Below are positions 9,457-21,916 of a stretch of 64,000 nucleotides of DNA, piece by piece; position 1 is the first letter of the stretch; each line of letters starts with the position of its first letter. Origin of the DNA: Pseudonocardia autotrophica (GTDB lineage Bacteria; Actinomycetota; Actinomycetes; Mycobacteriales; Pseudonocardiaceae); assembly GCF_003945385.1 (NCBI RefSeq), contig NZ_AP018920.1, positions 6,758,001 through 6,822,000 on the forward strand, given 5' to 3'. The notes under the pieces were generated by a model, which was not told the DNA's origin, ran no database searches, and saw only the letters and a program-made list of their open reading frames with translations. The translations under genes were made by a program, and so were the position numbers.

Positions 9457-10332
9457 TCAGAGCGCGACGGGCACGTTGTCGATCAGGCGGGTACGGCCGA
9501 ACCGGGCGGCCACCAGCAGCCGGGCCTCCCCCGACTCGGGGGCGGGGCCGAGATCGGCGCCACGCAGCTCCAGGTAGTCGAGCTCGATCCCGGGCACGCC
9601 GTCGAGGGCGGTCCGGGCGGCCGTCAGTACCGCGTCGTGGCCGCGGGCGGACACCCCGGCGCCGGCGGCGAGTGCCCGGGACAGCACCCCGGCACGGACC
9701 CGCTGCTCCGGATCGAGGTAGACGTTGCGCGAGGACAGGGCGAGACCGTCGTCCTCCCGGACCGTGGGCACGCCGACGATGCCGATCCCGAAGTCCAGGT
9801 CGCGCACCATCCGGCGGACCAGGGTGAGCTGCTGGTAGTCTTTCTCGCCGAAGACCGCGGCGTCCGGGCCGACGATGTGGAACAGCTTCGCCACGACGGT
9901 GAGCACCCCGTCGAAGTGGCCGGGCCGGACCGCGCCCTCCAGCTCCGCTCCGAGCGCCCCGGCCCCGACCCGGATCTCCGAGCCGGGCGGGTACATGTGC
10001 TCGACGCCCGGGGTGAGGACCAGCTCGACGCCCTCCTCACGGCAGGCGTCGAGATCGGCCTCCAGCGGGCGCGGGTAGCGCTCCAGATCCTCCCCGGCTC
10101 CGAACTGGAGCGGGTTCACGAAGATCGACACCACCGGGACCACGGCGCCCGGCATCCGCCGGGCGTGCCGGATCAGCTCCCGGTGGCCCTCGTGCAGGGC
10201 ACCCATCGTCGGGATCAGCACGACCTTGCGCCCGGCGCCGCGCAGCGCCCGGGTCACCGCGGTCAGCTTCGCCGGATCGGAGTGCACGGTCAGCCTGCCG
10301 GTCGCGTAGCCGTTGCGGGTGGTGGCGGTCAC
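9457..10332 (-). CDS. panC: Pantothenate synthetase
   Basis: ATP-dependent condensation of pantoate with beta-alanine. The 291-aa enzyme shows the HIGH-like nucleotide motif [10 protein letters not shown] (41-50), the pantoate site [10 protein letters not shown] (69-78), FGEKDYQQL and LSSRNVYL near the KMSKS-like loop. The first bases overlap the end of the upstream DUF2520 gene by 4 bp, so translation is probably coupled. Confidence 0.97.
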   Translation of the reverse strand: MTATTRNGYATGRLTVHSDPAKLTAVTRALRGAGRKVVLIPTMGALHEGHRELIRHARRMPGAVVPVVSIFVNPLQFGAGEDLERYPRPLEADLDACREEGVELVLTPGVEHMYPPGSEIRVGAGALGAELEGAVRPGHFDGVLTVVAKLFHIVGPDAAVFGEKDYQQLTLVRRMVRDLDFGIGIVGVPTVREDDGLALSSRNVYLDPEQRVRAGVLSRALAAGAGVSARGHDAVLTAARTALDGVPGIELDYLELRGADLGPAPESGEARLLVAARFGRTRLIDNVPVAL

Positions 10333-11264
10333 CGGTCTTCCTCCAGGGCCTTCTCGACGTCGTCCAGGGCGGCGCGGTCCAGCAGCCCGGCGGCCGCGGC
10401 GCGGCGGGCGGTCCGCCCGGCCAGCGCCCGGTAGCCGGCGGCCAGCTCGGGATCCGCGGCGGTGATGCGTTCCAGATGGGTCCGGACGGTGCCCGAGTCG
10501 CCCCGGGCGACCGGTCCGGTGAGCGCCCGGTCACCGTGCCGCAGTGCGTTGTCCAGCGCCGCCGACAACAGCGGGGCGACCAGCCGGTCGGCGGGCCGCA
10601 CGCCGGCCGACTCCAGCAGCTGGACGCAGTCCCCGACCAGCGTCATCAGATGGTTGGCGCCGTGCGCGAGCGCCGCGTGGTAGAGCGGGCGGACCGCCTC
10701 GGGGATGCGTACCGGCTCGGCCGACATCTCCAGCACGAGCGCCTCGGCGACACTCCATCCGACGGCGTCGCGCGGGTCGGCAGGCTCCGGGCTCGCGTCG
10801 CTCTCCGCCACCCCGGGGGCGGTGACCCCGACGCAGCAGGACGCGAGGCGCTCGACGTCCTCGGGCCGGCCGGTGAAGGTCAGCGCCGGGTGCAGCGCCA
10901 GTGGCAGCACCCCGTGCGACGCGGCGGGCTCCAGCACCGCGACACCGTGCGATCCGGCCGTGTGCACCACGATCTGGCCGGGGCGGAAGCAACCGGCGGC
11001 GGCCAGACCGCGGACCAGGCCGGGCAGGACGTCATCGGGGACGGCGAGCAGCACCAGGTCCGAACGCGTGCAGACCTCGTCCGGCGGCAGCAGCGGCACG
11101 TCGGGGAGCAGCTCCGCGGCCCGGCGCACCGAGGCACGGGACACACCCGATGCGGCCACCACGTGGTGGCCTGCCCTGGTGAGGGCGGCTCCCAGCACCG
11201 AACCGACACGTCCGGCGGAGACCACACCCACGGCGAGCCGCGCAGGGCGGCCGGCATCGATCAC
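10329..11264 (-). CDS. Rossmann-like DUF2520 oxidoreductase-family protein
   Basis: A 311-aa protein with an N-terminal Rossmann dinucleotide fold (VVSAGRVGSVLGAALTRAGH) and a C-terminal helical DUF2520 domain (YHAALAHGANHLMTLVGD). The overall architecture resembles ketopantoate reductase and 6-phosphogluconate dehydrogenase. It is the first gene of the panC-panD-coaX transcript and overlaps panC by 4 bp; the same neighbour is found in mycobacteria. A role as the missing ketopantoate reductase is an attractive context-based guess, not shown by sequence. Confidence 0.88.
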   Translation of the reverse strand: MIDAGRPARLAVGVVSAGRVGSVLGAALTRAGHHVVAASGVSRASVRRAAELLPDVPLLPPDEVCTRSDLVLLAVPDDVLPGLVRGLAAAGCFRPGQIVVHTAGSHGVAVLEPAASHGVLPLALHPALTFTGRPEDVERLASCCVGVTAPGVAESDASPEPADPRDAVGWSVAEALVLEMSAEPVRIPEAVRPLYHAALAHGANHLMTLVGDCVQLLESAGVRPADRLVAPLLSAALDNALRHGDRALTGPVARGDSGTVRTHLERITAADPELAAGYRALAGRTARRAAAAGLLDRAALDDVEKALEEDR

Positions 11265-11431
11265 AACTCAGTCCGTTTCCTCCCGCTCCGGTCCGTCTGG
11301 GTACCGGTCGGGCAATCCGCGGTGCACGCGACCTCCGGTGGCCGTGCGCCAGCCGCGAGGGTAGACGCGGGCCGGGACCGCCGAGCACCCGCTATGACGG
11401 GACTCACCTGATCACCGGTCGCGGTTCGCGA

Positions 11432-11450
11432 GCGCCCACCGTGCGGGCGC
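11432..11450 (-). terminator. Weak hairpin downstream of prsW-like gene
   Basis: GCGCCC (11432-11437) pairs with GGGCGC (11445-11450) around a 7-nt loop, 20 bases after the end of the PrsW-like gene. The remainder of the 205-bp gap 11265-11469 shows no gene or clear site beyond the presumed promoter for the DUF2520-pan transcript. Confidence 0.3.
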
Positions 11451-11469
11451 CGCGCTCCACGACCGGTGC

Positions 11470-13173
11470 TCAGGGCCTGCGCATCGGGCGGGTCGGGCCG
11501 GGGTCGCCGGGATCGTCGTGATGGCGGCCCCGGGGCGCCGGATCGTCGGGTCGCCGGACCGGCCGGGTGGCGCCCTCGCCCGGATCCGGCTGCGACTGCG
11601 GCTGCGGCTGCGGCGGCCCGGGGGCGGACTCGGCACCCCGCTGCGGGCCGAGCCCCGGTCCGGGTGTGTGCCCCGGCCCGGGCCGGTGCCCCGGAGGCTG
11701 GGACTGGGACTGGCCCGACGGCTGCGGCTGCGGCTGGACCGGTGGCTGGGACTGGACCGGCGGCTGCGGCTGGGCCGCGGAGCCCGCACCCTGCCCCGGG
11801 CCGGAGCGGGGGCGCGCGGCCGGGGCGGCGGCTCCTGCCCGCGGACCACCCGGCTCGGGACGCGACACCCAGCCCCGCGGCGGCGCGTCGCCGACCTGCG
11901 GCGGCGCGTCCTCGAAGGTCGGAATCTTGTGCGCCCCGGAGAAGCTCCCGTCCGGCGCGGCGGGGGGCGGCGGCTCCCAGCCGGACGGCCGCTGCCGGGC
12001 CCAGGCCGCGACCAGCGCCTCCGGCACCCCCACCGCGATCGCGCGGGTCCGCAGCACCGCTGCCAGCTTCTCGTCGTGCAGCGCACGCGCGCTCTCCCGC
12101 ACCGCGCCGCGGGCGATCCGGTTCCGCATGAACGCCAGTTCGGTGACCGCCGCCTGGTAGTCGGCGACCGCCTTGGCCGCCGGTCGCCCGGAGCGCTTGC
12201 GCACCAGCGTCCGCCAGCCCTTCCGCCGGGACAGCCGGGCCAGCAGCGGCACCTCGCTCGGCGCGATCCAGCCCGCCGCGGCGAACCCGGGGAGCTGGGC
12301 GGCGACGATCCGGGCCTCACGGCGGCGGGCGTAGACCACCAGCATGATCAGTCCGATGAAGATCGGCACCATCACGAAGGCGTAGATCTGGTAGAACGCG
12401 CCGGGCGTCGCGGCCAGCACCGATGCGCCGTTCCACAGCGCGTGCAGCACCACCGCGGCGACATAGCCCGCGGTGAGCGCCAGCAGCCGGACGCCGACGC
12501 TGCGGCTGGCCACCGCCACCCCCGCCGCGATGCCGATCATGCAGGTGAACAGCGGGTGCGCGAACGGCGAGGCGACGCCGCGGACGAACAGCGTCGCCAG
12601 CACGCCCGCCGTCTGCGGGTCGGAGACCGCCCGCCCGAGATAGAGGATGTTCTCGCTGAACGCGAAGCCCGCACCGACGATCCCGGCGTAGACGATGCCG
12701 TCGACGATGCCGTCGAACTCGCGGCGCCGGAACAGCAGCAGGCCCACCAGGAACAGTCCCTTGGCGAACTCCTCCACGATCGGCGCGACCACGACCGGGC
12801 CGAACAGGTCCCCCGCGCCGCGTCCGGCCGCGGCGTCGAGCACCACCGACGCGCTGGTGTTGATCAGCAGCGAGACCAGCGCCGCGAAGCCTGCACCCCA
12901 GAGGAAGGCGCTCATCAGCATCCGCGGCGGTTCCGGTTCCCACCGGTCCACCCACAGGAACGCCGCCACCACCGGGACGACCGGCAACAGCGCCGCGAGG
13001 GTGCCGACGACGACGCCGGCCGTCCCGACCGCCCGCTGCAGGATCCCGACGGTGATGACGGTCAGCAGCGCGAGGACGACGAGACCGACGACCGGGAGCA
13101 GGACCCCGCGTCGCTTCGCCGAGGGAGCCGGCACCGGGGCGTAGGTGCGTCCGGACACCGCGGGAGATCCCAT
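11470..13173 (-). CDS. PrsW-family intramembrane metalloprotease with long Pro/Gln-rich tail
   Basis: A membrane protein of about 567 aa. The N-terminal ~300 residues hold some eight hydrophobic segments and the PrsW signatures: EEFAKG (EExxK-type metal motif), FAFSENILYLG, and HPLF and HALWNG later in the membrane part. PrsW proteins cut anti-sigma factors in Bacillus; the target here is unknown. Beyond about residue 330 the protein is cytosolic, and the last ~130 residues are low-complexity Pro/Gln/Gly (runs of QPQPPVQSQPPVQPQP type). ATG 13173 begins MGSPAVSGRTY just before the first helix; a longer frame to 13344 is Arg/Pro-rich and unlikely. The start lacks a clear Shine-Dalgarno. Confidence 0.85.
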   Translation of the reverse strand: MGSPAVSGRTYAPVPAPSAKRRGVLLPVVGLVVLALLTVITVGILQRAVGTAGVVVGTLAALLPVVPVVAAFLWVDRWEPEPPRMLMSAFLWGAGFAALVSLLINTSASVVLDAAAGRGAGDLFGPVVVAPIVEEFAKGLFLVGLLLFRRREFDGIVDGIVYAGIVGAGFAFSENILYLGRAVSDPQTAGVLATLFVRGVASPFAHPLFTCMIGIAAGVAVASRSVGVRLLALTAGYVAAVVLHALWNGASVLAATPGAFYQIYAFVMVPIFIGLIMLVVYARRREARIVAAQLPGFAAAGWIAPSEVPLLARLSRRKGWRTLVRKRSGRPAAKAVADYQAAVTELAFMRNRIARGAVRESARALHDEKLAAVLRTRAIAVGVPEALVAAWARQRPSGWEPPPPAAPDGSFSGAHKIPTFEDAPPQVGDAPPRGWVSRPEPGGPRAGAAAPAARPRSGPGQGAGSAAQPQPPVQSQPPVQPQPQPSGQSQSQPPGHRPGPGHTPGPGLGPQRGAESAPGPPQPQPQSQPDPGEGATRPVRRPDDPAPRGRHHDDPGDPGPTRPMRRP

Positions 13174-13249
13174 GGCCCGAAAGCCTAGAGAACCCGTCGC
13201 CGGTGCACCCGTCCGCACGCGCCGACGGTTCGGGTCACACTCCGACGGG

Positions 13250-13777
13250 TCAGGTCCGGGCGGCGCCGCCGGAGTCGTCGGGTTCATCGGGTGCCCGGCA
13301 GCAGTACTCCAGCCAGAGCGCGCTGCCGACCAGCAGGAGCGCACAGAGCAGCCCGATCCCGGCGGTCACGCTGTCCCGGAATGCGGCGACCACGACGTCG
13401 GCCCGCGGCACCGTGTGCACCAGCAGCCCGGCCCACAGCCCGGCGATCACCGCCCCGGCCACCGACGACGCCTTGGCCAGGAGCACCGCCCGCGCGGCCA
13501 CCAGCGGGGGCACCGGTTCCGCGCCGCCGCGGCGCTCGATCCGGCGACGCAGCACGATCCCGCCACCGAACTCGGCGACCGCGAGCACCCCGAGCGTGAC
13601 CCCGGCAGCGACCGGCAGCGCCGGGATCGTCGAGTACGTCAGTTGGACGAGAATATTGCCGAGCAGGGTCGCGACCACCGCGATCGCGGCCAGGTCGCGG
13701 TAGCGGGTCGGCGTCACGGTGGGCCGGGGGTCCTCCCCGGGACCCGGGCGGCGCCGGCCCGGCTCGGGGCTGGTCAT
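13250..13777 (-). CDS. DUF3180 membrane protein
   Basis: A 175-aa protein with four predicted membrane helices (YRDLAAIAVVATLLGNILV, LPVAAGVTLGVLAVAEF, SSVAGAVIAGLWAGLLV, GIGLLCALLLVGSALWLEY). DUF3180 proteins accompany folate genes in actinobacteria; their function is unknown. The ATG at 13777 overlaps the folK stop (ATGA), which fixes the start even though the frame stays open upstream to 14041. It is the last gene of the folE-folP-folB-folK transcript. Confidence 0.88.
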   Translation of the reverse strand: MTSPEPGRRRPGPGEDPRPTVTPTRYRDLAAIAVVATLLGNILVQLTYSTIPALPVAAGVTLGVLAVAEFGGGIVLRRRIERRGGAEPVPPLVAARAVLLAKASSVAGAVIAGLWAGLLVHTVPRADVVVAAFRDSVTAGIGLLCALLLVGSALWLEYCCRAPDEPDDSGGAART

Positions 13778-14295
13778 CGCGGGCCGCCGGGGTGCAGCGG
13801 CAGGTCGTCGCGCCGGTGGACGCCGTCGCGGCCGCCCGGGCCGAGACGTTCCAGCAGGTCGCCGACCGGGCCGTGCCCGTGCAGGACGGCGGCCGGGTCG
13901 GCCAGCAGCCACGGCAGCAGCACCGTGGCCCGCTCGGGTGTTCCGGGATGGGGCAGCAGCAGCTCCGGATCGTCGGAGAGCACCGGCCCGTCCGGCCCGT
14001 CGACCTGCACGATGTCGACATCGAGCGTGCGCGGCCCCCACCGCTGCTCACGGACCCGGCCCGAGACGTCCTCGAGGGCCTGGCCGTGGCGCAGCCAGCC
14101 CCATGCGTCTCGCGCAGGATCATCGGCGATCAGCACCGCGTTCAGGAAGTCCGGCTGGTCGGTGACGCCCCACGGCGCCGTCTCGAACACCGGCGAGGCG
14201 ACGACGAGCGCCGGCCCCAGATCGGCGACGACGGCGCGCAGGTGGCCGATCCGGTCACCCAGGTTCGAGCCGAGGGAGAGCACCGCGCGGGTCAC
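13774..14295 (-). CDS. folK: 6-hydroxymethyl-7,8-dihydropterin pyrophosphokinase
   Basis: Pyrophosphorylates the pterin before condensation with p-aminobenzoate. The 173-aa HPPK carries SLGSNLGDR at the N-terminus, QPDFLNAV, and the family signature [12 protein letters not shown] with the two catalytic Asp. It uses a GTG start overlapping the folB stop (GTGA), and its own stop overlaps the DUF3180 start. The C-terminal ~25 residues ([16 protein letters not shown]) extend beyond the core. Confidence 0.95.
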   Translation of the reverse strand: MTRAVLSLGSNLGDRIGHLRAVVADLGPALVVASPVFETAPWGVTDQPDFLNAVLIADDPARDAWGWLRHGQALEDVSGRVREQRWGPRTLDVDIVQVDGPDGPVLSDDPELLLPHPGTPERATVLLPWLLADPAAVLHGHGPVGDLLERLGPGGRDGVHRRDDLPLHPGGPR

Positions 14296-14657
14296 GCCCG
14301 GCTCCGGTGCAGCACGACCGCGACGTCGTCGAAGGTCAGCGGGATCGGGGCGGACGGCTTGTGCAGGGTCACCTCGATCGCGCGGATGCGCTCGTCGGAG
14401 TCGAGGACGGAGTCGGCGACCGCACCCGCGACCGACTCGATCAGGTTCCGCGGTGGCCCGCCGACGACCGCCGCGGCCAGCTGCGCGAGCGCACCGTAGT
14501 CGAGGGTGTCGGCGAGATCGTCGGATGCCGCCGCGGCCGCCAGATCGGCGTGCACGACGAGATCGACGACGAACTCCTGGCCGTCGCGACGCTCGTGCTC
14601 GAAGACCCCGTGCCTGCCGTACACCCGCAGCCCGCGCAGCTCGATCCGGTCACTCAC
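14292..14657 (-). CDS. folB: Dihydroneopterin aldolase
   Basis: Converts dihydroneopterin to hydroxymethyl-dihydropterin plus glycolaldehyde in folate synthesis. The 121-aa protein reads [21 protein letters not shown] and contains [17 protein letters not shown], both typical. I chose the GTG at 14657, which gives the family N-terminus and overlaps the folP stop by 8 bp; an upstream extension to 14705 is Arg/Pro-rich and lies inside folP. Confidence 0.93.
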   Translation of the reverse strand: MSDRIELRGLRVYGRHGVFEHERRDGQEFVVDLVVHADLAAAAASDDLADTLDYGALAQLAAAVVGGPPRNLIESVAGAVADSVLDSDERIRAIEVTLHKPSAPIPLTFDDVAVVLHRSRA

Positions 14658-15543
14658 CGCCCGGCCCCCGGGACGACTCCGGCGCGGGCCGGGCCCTGGT
14701 CGCACCCAGCCGGCAGGCGGCGCTGACCGCTACCGCGTCCATCGTGGACTCGACGTCGTGCACCCGGACACCCCAGGCGCCGGCGTTCGCGGCGATCGCG
14801 CTGATCGCGGCGGTGGCCACCTCGCGCCCGGCGGGCGGGCGGAGCGTGCCGTCGTCGTCGGCGAGCAGCTCGCCGAGGAACCGTTTGCGCGACGCCCCGA
14901 CGAGCACCGGGAACCCCAGCCCGATCAGTACGTCGAGCCTGCGCAGCAGCGCCCAGTTGTGTGCGGCCGTCTTCGCGAAGCCCAGGCCGGGATCGAGCAC
15001 GATCCGGCCGGGATCCACCCCGGCCATCACCGCGTGGTCCACCCGGGCGACGAGCTCGTGGCGGACCTCGCCGATGACGTCCTCGTACCCGGCGAGCTGC
15101 TGCATCGTGGAGCTGTGCCCTCGCCAGTGCATGAGCACCCACGGCACCCTGGCCTCGGCGACCACTGCGGCCATCCGCGGGTCGGCGAGGCCGCCCGAGA
15201 CGTCGTTCACCATGGCGGCGCCGGCCTCGACGCAGGAGGCGGCGACCTCGGAGCGGGTGGTGTCCACGCTGACCCGGACACCGGCCTCGACCAGCTCGCG
15301 GATCACCGGCAGGACCCGGTCCCGCTCGGTCGCCGCGTCCACCCGCTGCGCGCCCGGCCTGGTCGACTCGCCACCGACGTCGACGAGATCCGCACCGGCG
15401 TCGCGCATCGCCACCCCGTGCTCGACGGCGTGCGAGCGGCTCAGGTAGCGGCCGCCGTCGGAGAACGAGTCCGGGGTGACGTTGAGAACGCCCATGACCG
15501 CGCAACGGCCCAGGTCCGGGAGAGCTCCGTCCGGGGCGACCAC
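14650..15543 (-). CDS. folP: Dihydropteroate synthase
   Basis: Condenses the pterin pyrophosphate with p-aminobenzoate; sulfonamide target. The 297-aa TIM barrel has both signatures: [15 protein letters not shown] and [12 protein letters not shown], plus DVSGG, LMHWRG and GASRKRFLG. The C-terminal ~20 residues are extra. The GTG start at 15543 is one base after the folE stop. Confidence 0.96.
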   Translation of the reverse strand: MVAPDGALPDLGRCAVMGVLNVTPDSFSDGGRYLSRSHAVEHGVAMRDAGADLVDVGGESTRPGAQRVDAATERDRVLPVIRELVEAGVRVSVDTTRSEVAASCVEAGAAMVNDVSGGLADPRMAAVVAEARVPWVLMHWRGHSSTMQQLAGYEDVIGEVRHELVARVDHAVMAGVDPGRIVLDPGLGFAKTAAHNWALLRRLDVLIGLGFPVLVGASRKRFLGELLADDDGTLRPPAGREVATAAISAIAANAGAWGVRVHDVESTMDAVAVSAACRLGATRARPAPESSRGPGGE

Positions 15544-15544
15544 G

Positions 15545-16159
15545 TCACGATCCCCTGATCAACGACAGAGCCTCCGCGCGGGAGGAGGCGGAACTCTTGA
15601 ACAGACCGCGGACCGCGGACGTGGTGGTTCGCGAGCCGGGTTTGCGGATGCCACGCATGGCCATGCACAGGTGCTCGGCCTCCATCACGACGATCACCGC
15701 GCGCGGGTTCAGCTTGCGCACGAGCGCGTCGGCGACCTGGGCGGTCAGCCGTTCCTGCACCTGCGGGCGCTTGGCGTAGAGATCGACCACCCTGGCGATC
15801 TTGGACAGGCCGGTGACCTGGCCGTCGATCGCCGGGATGTAGCCGACGTGCGCCACCCCGTGGAAGGGCACCAGGTGGTGCTCGCAGGTCGAGAACATCG
15901 GGATGTCCTTGACCAGCACGAGCTCGCCGTGGCCCTCGTCGAAGGTCTTCTCCAGCACCGTGTCCGGATCGACGAACATCCCGGCGAAGATCTCGCCGTA
16001 GGCCCGTGCGACCCGCGCCGGGGTCTCCCGCAGGCCCTCGCGGTCCGGGTCCTCCCCGATGGCGATCAACAGCTCGCGGACGGCCCTCGCTGCGCGTTCG
16101 AGGTCCATGCCCTCCGGCGCGGCGTCGGCGATCCCCGCCGCGACGGCGGCGGAGCGCAC
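15545..16159 (-). CDS. folE: GTP cyclohydrolase I (FolE1)
   Basis: Opens GTP to dihydroneopterin triphosphate, the first folate step. The 204-aa protein has the zinc-binding [13 protein letters not shown] with Cys and His, and a second Cys in [15 protein letters not shown] 16159 is the first ordinary start. The frame is open for about 11 more codons ([11 protein letters not shown]) up to a CTG overlapping the ftsH stop, so a longer form with a rare start is possible. It heads the folate gene run and follows ftsH by 32 bp, as in mycobacteria. Confidence 0.94.
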   Translation of the reverse strand: MRSAAVAAGIADAAPEGMDLERAARAVRELLIAIGEDPDREGLRETPARVARAYGEIFAGMFVDPDTVLEKTFDEGHGELVLVKDIPMFSTCEHHLVPFHGVAHVGYIPAIDGQVTGLSKIARVVDLYAKRPQVQERLTAQVADALVRKLNPRAVIVVMEAEHLCMAMRGIRKPGSRTTTSAVRGLFKSSASSRAEALSLIRGS

Positions 16160-16191
16160 GGTTCCGGGGTGACCGTCCGTGGTCGACGTGC

Positions 16192-18750
<2,559 letters not shown>

Positions 18751-19096
18751 GCAACGTCGGCCGGGGTGGCCTTCACCTTCCCGAGAGTGGTTCACGGCAG
18801 CGGCGGCGGAGAGTGCGACCGCCCCGCCGGACGGCCCTGACCCGCCAGGATAGCCGCACGCCGTGGCGAGCGCGCCGGGCGGATCCGGCTGTCCACGGTC
18901 GTACCGACCGTCCACCGGACCAACGCCCGGCCGACCTGCCCGGTTCCCCCACAGGGGTGTCCCGCCGCACACCTGCGGCGCCGGGTGTGGGACAACTGTG
19001 CGGCACGCTCGGTGTCGGACCGGCGGCACACCGCGCTCGGGTCCTGCTCCGTCCGGCCGAACCGGGCAGCTCTGCGGGTCGGGAGGGGCGGATCGG
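18751..19096. other. 346-bp divergent intergenic region ftsH / serine protease
   Basis: No gene. It must hold the promoters of ftsH (minus) and the secreted protease (plus). On the minus strand TATCCT at 18854-18849 is a possible ftsH -10. The plus side has GGGAGG at 19081-19086 ahead of the protease start. I see no RNA gene or clear operator. Confidence 0.4.
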
Positions 19097-20059
19097 ATGA
19101 CATGGCGCGCGGGCGGCGGATCCCGCCGGACGGTGCCGGCGCTGGCCGTCGGCCTGGCCGTCTCGGCCGCACTGACCCTCGCCATCTCGCCGTCGGCGGA
19201 CCCGGTGACTCCCGGGGCACCGGTGGGGGTCGCGACCACGGCCCGCGCACAGCCGGCGCCGGTCGCGCCCGCGGTGCTCCCGGGGCCGGCCCCGATCGGG
19301 CCGGGTGTGGTGACCGAGACCGCGGGCGCCGGGCTGTGTACCGCCGGGTTCGTGTTCACCTCCGGCGACCGCACGTTCCTCGCGCAGGCCGCGCACTGCG
19401 GCGGCACCGGTGACGAGACCGAGACCGACGGCTGCACCTCCGCCGCCGTGCCGATCGGCACCCCGGTCACCGTCCGCGGGACCGACCGGGCGGTGTCCGG
19501 GACGCTGGCGTGGAGCTCGTGGAACACCATGCAGGCCCGCGGCGAACGCGACGCCGACACCTGCGCCTACAACGATCTGGCGCTGGTCGAGCTGCCCCGC
19601 GAGGCCGGCTCGGCGGTGGGCGCCGCGGTGCCGTTCTTCGGGGGCCCGGAGCAGGTCCGGAGCGGCTCGCCTGCCCTCGGCACCCCGGTGTTCGGACTGG
19701 CCAACCCGCCCGACGCGACCGGGGCGCGCACCGTCGGGGCGCGGGCCGGGGCGATCGCGGGCGAGGTCGGCGGCGGCTGGGGCCACTCGGTGTACTCGCT
19801 GGTGCCGGGCGTGGCCGGGGAGTCCGGCAGCCCGCTGCTGGACGGCGAGGGCCGCGCACTCGGCGTCCTGTCCAGCCTGTCGACGACCGCGGACCGGCCC
19901 AGCATCGAGTACACCGATCTGCGGCGCGCGCTGGACTACGCCGAACGCACCGACGGCCCGCCGGGACTGGCCCTGGCGGCCGGCCCGCCGTTCACCGCCA
20001 CCCCGTCCGGGGTGGATCCGCGGGCGCTGGCCGTGCCCGCCGGGCCCGGGATCGGCTGA
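19097..20059 (+). CDS. Secreted trypsin-like (S1) serine protease
   Basis: A 320-aa exported protease. A Sec signal peptide covers residues 1 to about 30-50 (basic n-region, hydrophobic [17 protein letters not shown], then Ala-rich cleavage region). The chymotrypsin-fold triad is visible: His in AQAAHCGG, Asp in [10 protein letters not shown], Ser in GESGSPLL. Cys pairs (GLCTAGF/AAHCGG, TDGCTSA/DTCAYN) suggest disulfides. It has no membrane anchor, so it is probably released or wall-associated. ATG 19097 has a GGAGG about 10 bases upstream and begins directly before the signal peptide. It is inserted between ftsH and hpt, which are neighbours in the mycobacterial layout. Confidence 0.85.
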   Translation: MTWRAGGGSRRTVPALAVGLAVSAALTLAISPSADPVTPGAPVGVATTARAQPAPVAPAVLPGPAPIGPGVVTETAGAGLCTAGFVFTSGDRTFLAQAAHCGGTGDETETDGCTSAAVPIGTPVTVRGTDRAVSGTLAWSSWNTMQARGERDADTCAYNDLALVELPREAGSAVGAAVPFFGGPEQVRSGSPALGTPVFGLANPPDATGARTVGARAGAIAGEVGGGWGHSVYSLVPGVAGESGSPLLDGEGRALGVLSSLSTTADRPSIEYTDLRRALDYAERTDGPPGLALAAGPPFTATPSGVDPRALAVPAGPGIG

Positions 20060-20070
20060 GCACCGCTCAG
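20056..20070. terminator. Small bidirectional hairpin
   Basis: CTGAGC (20056-20061) / GCTCAG (20065-20070) with an ACC loop contains the stop codons of both converging genes (the protease TGA and the hpt stop). Confidence 0.45.
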
Positions 20071-20627
20071 GCGTAGACCTTCGGATCCAGGGTGCCGATG
20101 TAGGGCAGGTCCCGGTAGCGCTCGGCGTAGTCCAGGCCGTACCCGACGACGAACTCGTTCGGGATGTCGAAGCCGACGTAGCGGACCGGCACGTCGACCT
20201 TCACCGCGTCCGGCTTGCGCAGCAGGGTGACCACCTCGAGCGAGGCGGGCGAGCGGGTCTGCAGGTTGCGCCGCAGCCAGTTCAGCGTCAGCCCGGAGTC
20301 GATGATGTCCTCGACGATCAGGACGTGCCTGCCCGCGATGTCCCGGTCGAGGTCCTTGAGTATCCGGACCACCCCGGACGACGACGTGGACGAGCCGTAG
20401 GAGCTCACCGCCATGAACTCGAGCTGGGTCGGCAGCGGCAGCGCCCTGGCGAAGTCGGTCATGAACATGACCGCGCCCTTGAGCACCCCGATCAGCACCA
20501 GGTCGTTCTCCCGGCCGCCCTGCACGACGTCGGCATAGTCCTCGGCGATCTGGCCGGCCAGCTCCGCGGTCTTCTCCCGCACCTGGTCCTCGGTGACCAG
20601 AACCGACGAGATGTCACCGTCGTACAC
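20067..20627 (-). CDS. hpt: Hypoxanthine phosphoribosyltransferase
   Basis: Purine salvage: joins hypoxanthine or guanine to PRPP. The 186-aa type I PRTase has the PRPP-binding motif [12 protein letters not shown], the hood region [11 protein letters not shown] (flexible loop), and the C-terminal [18 protein letters not shown] chose GTG 20627 ([16 protein letters not shown]), which matches family length; the frame upstream overlaps tilS and is not conserved. It lies 61 bp downstream of tilS on the same strand. Confidence 0.95.
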   Translation of the reverse strand: MYDGDISSVLVTEDQVREKTAELAGQIAEDYADVVQGGRENDLVLIGVLKGAVMFMTDFARALPLPTQLEFMAVSSYGSSTSSSGVVRILKDLDRDIAGRHVLIVEDIIDSGLTLNWLRRNLQTRSPASLEVVTLLRKPDAVKVDVPVRYVGFDIPNEFVVGYGLDYAERYRDLPYIGTLDPKVYA

Positions 20628-20688
20628 GCGCTCACGTCCCCCTCGTGCCGGGACCGTCGGCCCCGGTCGACTGCCACCGGAGTGTCGG

Positions 20689-21915
20689 TCACGCCCGGTC
20701 ACGTCCCCAGCGACGGTGACGCAGCACGAGCCTGCCACGCGCACGGACCAGCTCCAAGCCACCACCGAGGGTGGGTCCGCCCTGCCCGCGCCATCGACCG
20801 ACGAGGTCGTCGGCGCGGCGCAGCTGCTCGTCGGTCAGCGCCCGGACCCCGTGCCCGGTGAGCCATTCACGCAGCACCCGGCGACGTACGGCCGCCGGGG
20901 CGGCCGCCAGGGCCGCGGTGTCCAGGGGTGGTGCGACAGGGTCGCGGTGGCCCTCCGCGGGGGGTTCCGGGTGCTCCGTGGAGGTGGCGAGGACGGTCCG
21001 GCTGTCGCCCAGATCACCCGGCTGTGCCGGCGGAGCCGGGTCCGGTAGGTCACCAGGCGTAGCCGGCCAGGGACCCGCTGTTCCGGGGTCGTCGCGGTCC
21101 GGGCTCCCGGCCGGTCCTGCCCGGCGGTCCGGCGCCCCGGCCGGGCCTGTCGGTTCGGCGGACCCGGTGGGCCCGGTGGGCCCCGACGGTTCGGCGAGCA
21201 GCCGCAGCCGCGCCGCCGCCTCGGTGAGGGCCTCGTCGTCGTCACCCAGCTGGGCGGCGGTGCGCGCGAGCGCACGGGCGACCCCGCCGCCGAGTACCTC
21301 CTCCAGCAGCGGCAGCACCTCCCGGCGCACCCGGACCCGGGTGAACCGGGGATCGGCGTTGTGCGGATCGGCCCAGACCGGCAGCCCGAGCTCGGCGCAC
21401 GCCGCCACGGTGTCCGCGCGGCGCAGCTCCAGCAGCGGGCGCAGCCAGGGCGCCGACCACCGCCGCATCCCGGCGAGCGAGCGGGCCCCGGAGCCGCGGG
21501 CCAACCCGAGCAGCACCGTCTCGGCCTGGTCGTCGAGGGTGTGCCCGAGCAGTACCACCGACGACGGGTGCGGGCGCGCCGCCAGCAGCGCCGCCCGGCG
21601 GGCCCGGCGGGCGGCGGCCTCGGTGCCGCCCGGCCCGGCCACCCGGACCCGCCGCACGACCGCGTCCACACCGGCCCCGCACAGGGCGGCGGCCAGCGCG
21701 GCGGAGCGTTCCGCGGAACCGTCCTGCAGGCCGTGGTCGACGACGAGTGCGTGCACCGGCCCGTCGACGACCGCCCGGACCGCGTGCACCAGCGCGCTGG
21801 AGTCCGCGCCACCCGAGCAGCCGACCAGCGGCGGGGCCCGGCGTGCGTCGTCGTCGAGCAGATCGAGGGCCTCGTGCACCGCCGCCCGCACCCGCCGCAC
21901 GGCCGGGGCGCTCAC
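20689..21915 (-). CDS. tilS: tRNA(Ile)-lysidine synthetase
   Basis: Adds lysine to C34 of the tRNA-Ile that reads AUA. The PP-loop ATP motif GCSGGADSS (32-40) and HTLDDQAET (125-133) define the N-terminal catalytic domain (to about 210). The 408-aa length is inflated by a low-complexity Pro/Gly/Asp/Thr stretch at about 241-331 between the helical domain and the short C-terminal region ([12 protein letters not shown]). GTG start at 21915. It starts one base past the stop of the zinc protease gene upstream, so the two are cotranscribed. Confidence 0.95.
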   Translation of the reverse strand: MSAPAVRRVRAAVHEALDLLDDDARRAPPLVGCSGGADSSALVHAVRAVVDGPVHALVVDHGLQDGSAERSAALAAALCGAGVDAVVRRVRVAGPGGTEAAARRARRAALLAARPHPSSVVLLGHTLDDQAETVLLGLARGSGARSLAGMRRWSAPWLRPLLELRRADTVAACAELGLPVWADPHNADPRFTRVRVRREVLPLLEEVLGGGVARALARTAAQLGDDDEALTEAAARLRLLAEPSGPTGPTGSAEPTGPAGAPDRRAGPAGSPDRDDPGTAGPWPATPGDLPDPAPPAQPGDLGDSRTVLATSTEHPEPPAEGHRDPVAPPLDTAALAAAPAAVRRRVLREWLTGHGVRALTDEQLRRADDLVGRWRGQGGPTLGGGLELVRARGRLVLRHRRWGRDRA

Positions 21916-21916
21916 G

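Noticed and set aside
11470..11860. Repetitive G+C-rich stretch resembling a short repeat array
   Set aside because: It is in-frame Pro/Gln/Gly coding of the PrsW-like protein; unit lengths vary and there are no spacers, so it is not CRISPR.
13145..15448. 767-codon plus-strand frame across the fol genes
   Set aside because: The opposite strand carries folK, folB and folP with full signatures; this frame is Arg/Ser/Pro-rich noise.
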